Position numbers and translations under genes: made by a program
The notes under the pieces: model-generated
The model's input: the letters and a program-made list of their open reading frames with translations, nothing else
What the model was told of the DNA's origin: nothing
Database searches by the model: none
Shown here: piece after piece, positions 5,090-13,470 of the stretch
Layout of the letters: each line of letters starts with the position of its first letter
How positions within the stretch are numbered: the first letter of the stretch is position 1
Assembly (NCBI GenBank): GCA_020723785.1
Contig: DYIH01000029.1
Coordinates: forward strand, 1 to 13,470
Length of the DNA stretch: 13,470 nt
Direction: 5' to 3'
From: Thermaerobacter marianensis
GTDB lineage: Bacteria > Bacillota > Sulfobacillia > DYIH01

Positions 5090-6192
5090 CAGCGGTCTAC
5101 CAAAACCTCCTCGTACACCGCCAGGGTCCTTTGGAACATGCGCTCGAAGGTGAACTCCGCCTCGTAGCGCCGCCGCCCGGCCTCCCCCATGCGCCGCCGC
5201 AGGGCCGGGTCCGCCAGCAGGCGCGCCAGCCGTTCCCGCAGCGCCTCCACGCCGCCCCGCGGCACGAGGAAGCCGGTCTCCCCGTCCGCCACCGCCTCCC
5301 GGACGCCGCCCACGTCGGAGGCCACGACCGGCAGCCCGGCCCGCATCGCCTCCAGGATGCTGCGGGGCAAGCCCTCCCAATGGGTGGTCAGGACGAATCC
5401 CTGTGCCTGGGCGAGCAATGCCGCCACGTCCCGCCGATCCCCCAGGAATCGCACCCGCTCCGCCAGGCCGAGGCTGACCACCCGCCGGCGAGCGGCGTCC
5501 TGGAGCGGACCGTCGCCGATGAAGTCCAGCGTCCAGGCCATCCCGCGCAGGCCGGCCAGGGCCTCGAGGAGCTGGGCGTGGTCCTTGGGCGGGTCGAAGC
5601 GCGCCACCATGGCCAGGCGAGGCGGTTCGGCGGCCGGGTCGGCCCGCAGGTCCGGCGGCACGTCGGGCATGCCGTTGTGCACGGTGACGATCCGCTCCGG
5701 CGGCGCCAGACGATAGCGCAACGCCAGCCGGCGGTCGTTCTCCGAGACGGTGATGATGCGGTCGGCCAGGGGGGCGGCCAGCCTCTCCGCCAGGATGGCG
5801 ACCCGGCTGCGGCCGGACGGCGCGCCGTCGGTGAAGGCCCAGCCGTGGGCGGTGAAAAGGGTCGGTATACCCAAGGACCGGCCGGCGACGCGCCCCACCC
5901 AGCCCGCCTTGGAGGAATGGGTGGAGAGCAGGTCGGGCCGCAGCGCCCGCAGGGCGGCGCGCGTCTCGAACACCGCCAGTGCGTCCGCCACCGGGCGGAG
6001 CGGGCGCACCAGCCGGCGCAGCGAGCGGTACGGGACCCCCGCGGCGCGCAGGGCCTCGGTGACCGGCCCCTCGCCGCCCACCAGGACCATCGCCTCGTGG
6101 CCCCGGTCCAGCATGGCGCGGGCCATGTCCCGGACGTGGACGCTGGCCCCGCCCACGGCGTCGGAACGGGTGACGAGGTAGGCGATCCTCAT
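5089..6192 (-). CDS. GT4-family glycosyltransferase
   Basis: GT4 enzymes are GT-B-fold retaining glycosyltransferases that move a sugar from a nucleotide donor to a lipid-linked or glycan acceptor at the inner face of the membrane. This 367-residue protein has the N-terminal Gly-rich acceptor-domain motif (VGGASVHV near 13-20), STHSSKAGWVGR and TLFTAHGW in the first lobe, and the C-terminal donor lobe with MVARFDPPKDH near 195-205, FIGDGPL near 224-230 and the EX7E pair Glu273/Glu281 (WEGLPRSILEAM). No transmembrane segment is evident. The ATG overlaps the epimerase TGA as ATGA (6189-6192). The sugar it transfers cannot be told from sequence. Position after the uronic-acid genes suggests a HexNAcA or rhamnose linkage, an inference only. 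Confidence 0.93.
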   Translation of the reverse strand: MRIAYLVTRSDAVGGASVHVRDMARAMLDRGHEAMVLVGGEGPVTEALRAAGVPYRSLRRLVRPLRPVADALAVFETRAALRALRPDLLSTHSSKAGWVGRVAGRSLGIPTLFTAHGWAFTDGAPSGRSRVAILAERLAAPLADRIITVSENDRRLALRYRLAPPERIVTVHNGMPDVPPDLRADPAAEPPRLAMVARFDPPKDHAQLLEALAGLRGMAWTLDFIGDGPLQDAARRRVVSLGLAERVRFLGDRRDVAALLAQAQGFVLTTHWEGLPRSILEAMRAGLPVVASDVGGVREAVADGETGFLVPRGGVEALRERLARLLADPALRRRMGEAGRRRYEAEFTFERMFQRTLAVYEEVLVDR

Positions 6193-7268
6193 CCTCCCGA
6201 CCGCGGCGCCGCCTCGCCCGCCGGCACGGAAGCCGTCGGCGGCCGCGGCGCCCAGGCGTGGCGGGCGTCCGGCGCGGCGGCGACCGGCGGCGCCGCCGGC
6301 TCGCGGGTGGCCGGAACGCCGAGCCGTTCGGCGAACCAGGCCACGGTGCGGCGCAGCCCCTCCTCCAGCCCAACCTCCGGCCGGTAGCCAAAGGCCTCGG
6401 CCGCCCGGGAGATGTCGGCCTCCGAATCGCGCACGTCCCCCGGCCGGGGGGCGGTGTGGACCGGTTCAACGCGGGCGCCGGTGATGGACTGCAACTCGCG
6501 CAGCAAACGGTTGAGGCTGATCCGCCCGCCGCAGCCCAGGTTGAAGACCCGGCCCGCCACCGCCTCCGCCGGGGCCGCGGCGGCCGCGAGGTTCGCGGCG
6601 ACCACGTTGTCGACGTACGTGAAGTCGCGGGTCTGTTCCCCGTCGCCGTGGATCACCGGCGGCTCGCCCCGGAGCAGGGCGGCGATGAAGCGCGGGATCA
6701 CCGCCGCGTACTCGGAGTTCGGGTTCTGGCGGGGGCCGAAGACGTTGAAATACCGCAGGGCCACCGTCTCCAGCCCGTACAGGCGGTGAAAGGCCTCGCA
6801 GTACAATTCCCCCACATACTTCGTGATGGCGTAGGGCGAAAGGGGCGTCGCCGGCATCGACTCGCGCTTGGGCAGGGTCGGCGTGTCGCCATAGACCGAG
6901 GAGGAGGCGGCGTAGACCACCCGCCGCGCGCCGGCGTCGCGGGCCGCCAGGAGGACGCTCAGAGTGCCGTTGACGTTGTGGTCGTTGCTGGACCAGGGGT
7001 CGGCCACCGACCGGGGCACCGACGGCAGGGCCGCCTGGTGGAAGACCCACTCGACGCCGCGCATCAACCGGGCCATCAGGTCCCGGTCGCGGACGTCCCC
7101 CGCGACGAATTCGATCTCCGCCGCCACGTCCGCCAGGTTGTCCCGCGTCCCGGTGGACAGGTTGTCCACGACGACGACCGCGTGCCCCGCCGCCAGGAGG
7201 CCCCGCGCCAGGTTGGAACCGATGAACCCCGCCCCGCCGGTCACCAGTGAACGCGCCACGCTCCTCAC
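6189..7268 (-). CDS. UDP-N-acetylglucosamine(uronate) 4-epimerase, WbpP/TviC type
   Basis: Enzymes of this short-chain dehydrogenase group interconvert UDP-GlcNAc/UDP-GalNAc and, in WbpP/TviC, the corresponding uronic acids. The 359-residue protein carries VTGGAGFIGSNL near 9-20, HQAALPSVPRSV near 77-88 (a hallmark of the WbpP branch), SSSVYGD near 122-128, and YAITK with Tyr146/Lys150. RYFNVFGPRQNPNSEYAAVIP and GDGEQTRDFTYV follow. The start is GTG 7268, 15 bases after the dehydrogenase stop; GTG 7259 is an alternative. The last ~45 residues form an Ala/Pro-rich, probably disordered tail after the normal domain end, which is unusual. Immediate pairing with a UDP-GlcNAc dehydrogenase points to UDP-GalNAcA synthesis. 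Confidence 0.92.
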   Translation of the reverse strand: MRSVARSLVTGGAGFIGSNLARGLLAAGHAVVVVDNLSTGTRDNLADVAAEIEFVAGDVRDRDLMARLMRGVEWVFHQAALPSVPRSVADPWSSNDHNVNGTLSVLLAARDAGARRVVYAASSSVYGDTPTLPKRESMPATPLSPYAITKYVGELYCEAFHRLYGLETVALRYFNVFGPRQNPNSEYAAVIPRFIAALLRGEPPVIHGDGEQTRDFTYVDNVVAANLAAAAAPAEAVAGRVFNLGCGGRISLNRLLRELQSITGARVEPVHTAPRPGDVRDSEADISRAAEAFGYRPEVGLEEGLRRTVAWFAERLGVPATREPAAPPVAAAPDARHAWAPRPPTASVPAGEAAPRSGG

Positions 7269-7283
7269 CCGCTTTCCCGGGGA

Positions 7284-8678
7284 TCAGACCCCGCCCTGTT
7301 CCCGCCCCACCACGGCCGCTTCCCGCAGGCCCCGGTCCCGTTCCCATGCCTCGGGGGACGGCGTTGGCTTGCCCAGTTTCAGAATGTGCCCCCCTCCGAC
7401 CCCCTTGAAGGCGTTGCGGGTGTCCAGGATCAGGCGGGCGTGGGCCGCGATCCAGGGGTAATCGAAGGCCGAGTGGTTCGTCGCCAGCACCACGCAGTCG
7501 TATTCGCCCAGCCCGGCGGCGGTCAGGGCCACGCCCTCCACCACCTCGCCGGCTTCCCGGATGCGGGGTACGTGGGGATCGTGGAAGTCGACCCTGGCCC
7601 CCTGCAGCCGGAGGAGGCGAAAAATCTCCAGACTGGGCGACTCGCGGACGTCGTCGATGTCCCGCTTGTAGGCCATGCCGAGGATCAGGACGCGGCTGCC
7701 GCGCACCGGCTTGCCCTCCAGGTTCAACGCCTCCGCCACCTTGGCCACCACGTGCCGGGGCATGTTGCCGTTGATGTCGCTGGCCAACTCGATGAACTTG
7801 TTGTAGAAGTCGTAGGCCTTCGCCTTCCACGACAGGTACATCGGGTCCAGGGGGATGCAGTGGCCGCCGATCCCCGGCCCGGGATAGAAGGGCATGAAGC
7901 CGAAGGGCTTGGTGGCCGCGGCGTCGACCACCTCCCAGATGTCGATGTCCATCCGCTCGCACATCAGCGCCATCTCGTTGACCAGGCCGATGTTGACGGC
8001 CCGGAAGGTATTCTCCAGGAGCTTGACCATCTCCGCGACGCGGGCCGAGCCGACCGGCACGACCCGCTCCATCACCTGGCCGTAGAACAGGGTGCCCACG
8101 TCGGTGCAGGCCGGCGTGACCCCGCCGATGACCTTGGGGGTGTTGGTCGTCTTGTAGACGGCGTTGCCGGGGTCGACCCGCTCCGGGGAGAAGCAGACGA
8201 ACACGTCCTCCCCCACCCGCAGACCGGCCTTCTCGACCTCGGCGGCGATGAGTTCGTCGGTCGTGCCGGGGTAGGTCGTGCTCTCCAGGATGATGAGCAT
8301 GCCCCGGTGCAGGCGGGCCTTGACCTCGGCCACCGCGCCGGCGATGTAGGACATGTCCGGGTCCTTGGACTTGCGCAGCGGCGTCGGCACGCAGATGACG
8401 GCCACGTCGCTCGATGCCAGGACGCCGAAGTCGGCCGTGGGGCGGTAGCGCCCGGCCGCCAGGGCGGCCCGCAGCTCCTCGCCGGACACGTCGAGGACGT
8501 AGGAGTCGCCCGCGGCCAGGCGCCGGACGCGGTCCGGGTCGACGTCGATGCCGTGGACGGTGTAGCCGGCCGCGGCGGCGGCCATGGCCAGGGGCAGCCC
8601 GACGTAGCCCTGGCCGATGACGGCGACGGTCGCCCGCCGGGCGGCGATGGCCCGCCGGATCCCATCCATGTCGTTCAT
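7284..8678 (-). CDS. wbpA: UDP-N-acetyl-D-glucosamine 6-dehydrogenase, WbpA type
   Basis: This family oxidises C6 of UDP-GlcNAc (or UDP-GalNAc) twice with NAD to give the uronic acid. The 464-residue protein has the N-terminal NAD motif VIGQGYVGLPLA near 20-31, VPTPLRKSKDPDMSYI near 97-112, and LESTTYPGTTDEL near 131-143. The central domain motif MVKLLENTFRAVNI contains the conserved Lys219, and GIGGHCIPLDP holds the catalytic Cys274. The C-terminal domain contains GMAYKRDIDDVRESPS and ends in an ordinary UDP-sugar dehydrogenase fold plus a short extension. The ATG overlaps the stop of the upstream broken transglutaminase-like gene as ATGA (8675-8678), with GGAGGAG about 8-11 bases ahead. Together with the next gene it should supply UDP-HexNAcA. 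Product identity beyond N-acetylhexosaminuronate is inferred. Confidence 0.94.
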   Translation of the reverse strand: MNDMDGIRRAIAARRATVAVIGQGYVGLPLAMAAAAAGYTVHGIDVDPDRVRRLAAGDSYVLDVSGEELRAALAAGRYRPTADFGVLASSDVAVICVPTPLRKSKDPDMSYIAGAVAEVKARLHRGMLIILESTTYPGTTDELIAAEVEKAGLRVGEDVFVCFSPERVDPGNAVYKTTNTPKVIGGVTPACTDVGTLFYGQVMERVVPVGSARVAEMVKLLENTFRAVNIGLVNEMALMCERMDIDIWEVVDAAATKPFGFMPFYPGPGIGGHCIPLDPMYLSWKAKAYDFYNKFIELASDINGNMPRHVVAKVAEALNLEGKPVRGSRVLILGMAYKRDIDDVRESPSLEIFRLLRLQGARVDFHDPHVPRIREAGEVVEGVALTAAGLGEYDCVVLATNHSAFDYPWIAAHARLILDTRNAFKGVGGGHILKLGKPTPSPEAWERDRGLREAAVVGREQGGV

Positions 8679-9517
8679 GCGATCCCGCTCCTCCGCTTCA
8701 GTCGCTTCAGATGGAACAGCGCCCCCGGCGCGGCGGCCAGCGCGATCAGGGCCGCGGGGATGACCCAGATCAGGACGTAGGACACCTTTTCGGTGTAGTA
8801 TAACTTCCAGCCGATTTAGTCTTTGCGCGTCTCGTACAACCGGTTGCCCTCCGGGCCGTAGATGGCGGCCAGCTCGTCTATGATTCTATCACCGTATCCT
8901 TTCGCGCGGTAATACGGGCGGATGATCTCGGGATCCCGTTCGATCTCGGAAATGCTTTTGGGGATCACCACCCCGTAATCGGGGTCGAGCACCCACCACT
9001 CGCCGCGGTCCACCTCCGCGGTGACCACGACGTGCCCCGACAGAAGGACGATCCGGGCGGGGACGCCGTTGCGCTTCATCGCCCCCCTCACGGCCATCGC
9101 CTGCTGCGAACACAGCCCGATCCCCCGCTCCAACGCCTTGCGGGCGCTCACGAACTCGTATTTCTCGAAGTAATCGGGGCGGATGTAACTGGCCAAGTAC
9201 AGCAGGTAGTTCTCGTAAACGGGCACCCGCAGGCGGTAGCGATCGACGGCCTCCCCGGTCTCCGGCCAATAGTGGACGACACCACGATATACCGCGTCGT
9301 TCACCCGCAGCGCGTACGCCCGGACCGATTACCGGCTGTCCTTGTGCCGGATCTGGCGGATCTCCGCCGCGCTCAGGGGGACCTTCCCCGGCGCGTTCAG
9401 GCCGTGCCCGTTCAGGGTCAGCAGCCGCCCCGCCAGGTTGAGGCCAAGCAGGGAACACCCGGTGAGGAACATGAGCCACCGTATGAGCTTCTTCCGGTTT
9501 ACACCATGATAACGCAT
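8675..9517 (-). pseudogene. Membrane-anchored transglutaminase-like protein interrupted by two in-frame TAA codons
   Basis: One continuous frame of 281 codons runs from ATG 9517 to TGA 8675-8677, broken only by TAA at 9329-9331 (codon 63) and 8816-8818 (codon 234). The ATG has GAGG six bases upstream. Residues 8-30 are a basic then hydrophobic signal or anchor containing LTGC, a possible lipobox. The middle has a transglutaminase/papain-like triad: Cys136 in GIGLCSQQ, His162 in SGHVV and Asp178 in WWVLDPDYG. After codon 234 comes WKLYYTEKVSYVLIWVIPAA, a membrane helix and a basic tail. Related proteins in exopolysaccharide clusters, as I recall them, carry all these parts in one chain, and both TAA codons fall where Tyr or another residue would fit. 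It is either a decaying gene, readthrough-dependent, or three short products. The stop overlaps the wbpA start. Confidence 0.75.
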
Positions 9518-9862
9518 CGCATGCCTCGATTTCAGTGGCGGGCACGGCGCCCCATCGCCGGCCAATTGTCAAGGCCCCTTCTTGGAGGATAGCCCCCACC
9601 GCGCATGGGTGGCGAAGTACTTCACTTCTCAAAAACCCTTGTGTTGCAGTGGTTTCATCGGGGTGAAGCACTTCACTCGGTCTGGAACCCTGTCCCACAT
9701 GGGTATTCGGCCAGTGAAGCACTTCACCCACCATGGTCCGGAGGCGATGACGGATCCTCGCCGGCCCTGGCTTTTCGCTTGGCTTTCGATATCGTAAGAC
9801 CCTCGCTGCAAATGTTATCGAATGCTGTGACGTGTCGTGTCAGCAGTAGCCCGACGACGGTG
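9518..9862. other. 345-base intergenic region between asnB and the transglutaminase-like gene
   Basis: This is the longest gap in the cluster. It holds three phased palindromes (listed separately) and a minus-strand TTGACA at 9567-9572 that matches the -35 consensus but has no -10 at 16-18 bases. It also contains a GAGG ribosome binding site just before the ATG at 9517. Weak inverted sequences follow the asnB stop, without a T-run. Short frames on both strands here encode VKHFT-like repeats; they are by-products of the palindromes and are not called as genes. Confidence 0.5.
9612..9727. repeat. Three 14-base palindromes spaced exactly 51 bases apart
   Basis: The copies lie at 9612-9625 (GCGAAGTACTTCAC), 9663-9676 (GTGAAGCACTTCAC) and 9714-9727 (identical to the second). 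Each has GTGAAG/CTTCAC arms of 6 bases, with one mismatch in the first copy. Start-to-start spacing is 51 in both intervals, close to five helical turns and also 17 codons. The 37-base spacers share only scraps (ATGGGT, AACCCT). They could be an operator array for the downstream operon, or multiple transposase-binding terminal repeats left by a lost insertion element. Confidence 0.7.
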
Positions 9863-11885
<2,023 letters not shown>

Positions 11886-11911
<26 letters not shown>

Positions 11912-13028
11912 GGCCAGCCAGCTCCTCGTAAAGCCGTTCGTATCGGGCGACGACCGCCGGCAGACCGAAATGCTCCTCGATCCGCCGCCGCGCGGCCATC
12001 CCCAGCCGTTCCCGGACCCCTGTGCCGGCGGCCAGGAGGTCCAGGCAGGCCCGGGCCAGCGCCTCCGGCTCACCCGGCGGCACCACCCGGCCCGTCTCCC
12101 CCACGATCCGCGCCGAGTCGCCCACGTCCGTCACCACGCAGGGCACGCCGCAGGCCATGGCCTCCCCCACGGCGTTGGGGAACCCCTCGCCCACCGAAGA
12201 CGACACGGCCACATCGAGGGCGGCCAGCAGGCGCGGGACGTCATCCCGCCGCCCCAGCAGGTGACAGGCGCCCTCCAGGCCCTCCTCCCCCAGCCAGCCC
12301 GCCAAGGCCTCGTTCCCCCGCGTCACGCCCTCGCCGGCCAGCAGGAAATGAACCCCGGACATGCGGCTCCGGATCAGGGCGGCCGCCCGGACGAAGGTCC
12401 GGTGGTCCTTCTGGGGATGAAAGCGGGCCACGAGCCCGACGAGGGGCGCGTCCCCGTCCAGGCCCAACTCCCGGCGCACCGCGGACCGGGCCGCCGGGTC
12501 CGGCCGGAAGGCGTCCAGGTCGAAGCCGTTGGGGATGACGACCATCTTCTCGGCGGCGTACCCGATCCGCGCATGGGCCTCGCGGACGGCTTCGCCGCAG
12601 CAGACGATGCGCTCGGGGACGCGGCGTGACAGGCGGGCGCAGGCCCGGGCGGTCCACAGGGTGGTCCGCTTGTTGAACCGGGGGTCCAGGTTGGTGTGGC
12701 GCACGCCCCAGACCACGGGAAAGCCCCCGGCCACCCGGGCCGCCAAACCGCCCAGCAGGTCGGCGTGGTACATCCACGTCTGGACCACGTCGGGCCGCGC
12801 CGCGCGGAGCCGCCCCATCAGCCGCCAAAACCCCAGCGGATCCGGCACCCCCGGCCGCATCCCGACGGCCTCCACGGGGACGCCCAAGGCGGCGATCCGG
12901 TCCCCCACCGGCCCCGTCCCCGTCAGAGAGACGACCTCAGCCAGCCCCCGCCAACGGGACAAGAGCTTGTACAGGGCCGTTTCCGCGCCGCCGACACCCA
13001 GCCCGGTGATGACGTGGACGACCTTCAC
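11886..13028 (-). CDS. GT4-family glycosyltransferase
   Basis: This is a second GT-B-fold glycosyltransferase, 380 residues, starting at GTG 13028 with MKVVHVITGLGVGGAETAL, the classic Gly-rich N-terminus of the group. WMYHADLLGGLAARV and RHTNLDPR follow in the first lobe. The donor lobe begins with VVIPNGFD near 163-170 and contains LVARFHPQKDH near 199-209. The EX7E pair is Glu281/Glu289 (GEGFPNAVGEAM). The GTG overlaps the upstream membrane protein's TGA as GTGA (13025-13028), and its 3' end runs 26 bases into asnB. It is related to, but clearly diverged from, the GT4 gene at 5089-6192. Donor and acceptor are unknown. Confidence 0.92.
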
Positions 13029-13470
13029 GGCGCGGCCTCCCGGACGGTTCTCCGCCAGGGCGCCGCCGCCAGCAGAACCGGGCCGCCGAGGACGACGAGG
13101 ATCCACTGGGTCGTCAGGTGATGCCGGAGGGCGGCGCCGTAGTTGGCCGTGCCCAGAGACCAGAAAAACGTCAACGAAAGATAGAGCGCCCAGAGCAACC
13201 CCAGAGCGGCCCGCCGCCCGCCCGCGGCGCGCCGCCACGCCAGGATACCGCAGCCGATGAGCACCGTCCGGAGCGCGACCTCCAGCAGGCCGTAGACATC
13301 GAGGAGGTTGGTCACCCGCCAGGGGAAGGGCGCGAACATGTAGTAAGCGTACGCCAGGGCCACGCTGCCGGCGACCGCGCCCGGCGACGACGTGTCCAGG
13401 GGGATGCCGTAATCGGCCCGGCCGCGCTGTTCCGTGATCGCCCGCTGGCGGTAATCCCGCACGTACCCCA
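13025..13470 (-). CDS. Multi-spanning membrane protein, C-terminal part (5' end outside window)
   Basis: The frame is open to the right edge, so the N-terminus lies beyond base 13470. The visible ~147 residues contain about four hydrophobic segments: SVALAYAYYMFAPFPW, LLEVALRTVLIGCGILAW, GLLWALYLSLTFFWSLG and WILVVLGGPVLLAAAP. They end in a short basic tail. The SLGTANYGAALRHH stretch before the last segment resembles the C-terminal part of exopolysaccharide membrane proteins of the Wzy or O-antigen polymerase kind as I remember them, but I cannot assign a family. Its TGA overlaps the next gene's GTG, so it is co-translated with the glycosyltransferase. A role in polymerisation or export is an inference from position. 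Confidence 0.7.
   Translation of the reverse strand, partial: GYVRDYRQRAITEQRGRADYGIPLDTSSPGAVAGSVALAYAYYMFAPFPWRVTNLLDVYGLLEVALRTVLIGCGILAWRRAAGGRRAALGLLWALYLSLTFFWSLGTANYGAALRHHLTTQWILVVLGGPVLLAAAPWRRTVREAAP

Noticed and set aside
9567..9572. Perfect minus-strand -35 hexamer TTGACA as promoter of the transglutaminase-like gene
   Set aside because: No -10-like hexamer occurs at 16-18 bases downstream; the DNA there is GC-rich. It is noted under the intergenic region only.
9612..9727. CRISPR array
   Set aside because: There are only three 14-base palindromic units, one imperfect, with 37-base spacers and no cas genes. The repeat is too short for a CRISPR.
9582..9811. Small proteins with VKHFT-type 17-residue repeats on either strand
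   Set aside because: The repeats follow from the palindromes at 51-base (17-codon) spacing, which read similarly on both strands. There is no ribosome binding site or recognisable protein.
9824..9846. Terminator after asnB
   Set aside because: Only short, imperfect arms around GTGAC/GTCAG are visible, and there is no T-run on the minus strand.
11912..12073. 54-residue N-terminal extension of AsnB
   Set aside because: The catalytic Cys must follow the initiator Met, and the upstream codons belong to the overlapping glycosyltransferase in another frame.

Overview
This window is a GC-rich bacterial extracellular or surface polysaccharide gene cluster. Every recognisable gene reads on the minus strand, so transcription runs from about 13470 towards 1. 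Most neighbours are joined by 4-base start/stop overlaps (ATGA or GTGA), and all 14 intact or near-intact genes whose 3' end is visible stop with TGA. The taxon cannot be fixed from the sequence. The composition, the dense operon and the number of toxin-antitoxin (TA) genes would suit a GC-rich environmental bacterium, for example a high-GC Firmicutes or similar lineage, but this is only a guess.

Layout in transcription order. (1) 13470-9863: the C-terminal part of a multi-spanning membrane protein, a GT4 glycosyltransferase and an AsnB-type glutamine amidotransferase. (2) 9862-9518: a 345-base intergenic gap holding three palindromes spaced exactly 51 bases apart. (3) 9517-5089: a membrane-anchored transglutaminase-like gene broken by two in-frame TAA codons, then a WbpA-type UDP-GlcNAc 6-dehydrogenase, a WbpP/TviC-type UDP-GlcNAc(A) 4-epimerase and a second GT4 glycosyltransferase. 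(4) 4918-1: dTDP-rhamnose genes in the order rfbC, rfbB, rfbD (rfbD runs off the left edge; no rfbA is visible), interleaved with TA genes. An MNT/HEPN pair precedes rfbC, a hicB-hicA pair lies between rfbC and rfbB, and a truncated PIN toxin with a possible partner gene lies between rfbB and rfbD.

The sugar genes together predict a polymer containing L-rhamnose (or a related 6-deoxyhexose) and an N-acetyl-hexosaminuronic acid. The AsnB-like protein may amidate the uronic acid, as WbpS-type proteins are thought to do. The two GT4 enzymes add sugars, and the membrane protein at the right edge may belong to the polymerisation or export machinery.

The most unusual points are: three unrelated TA families slotted into the junctions of one rhamnose operon; a duplicated rfbC tail flanking hicBA, which looks like an insertion scar; a decapitated PIN gene; a transglutaminase-like gene that stays in one frame across two TAA stops; and the 51-base-phased palindrome array.
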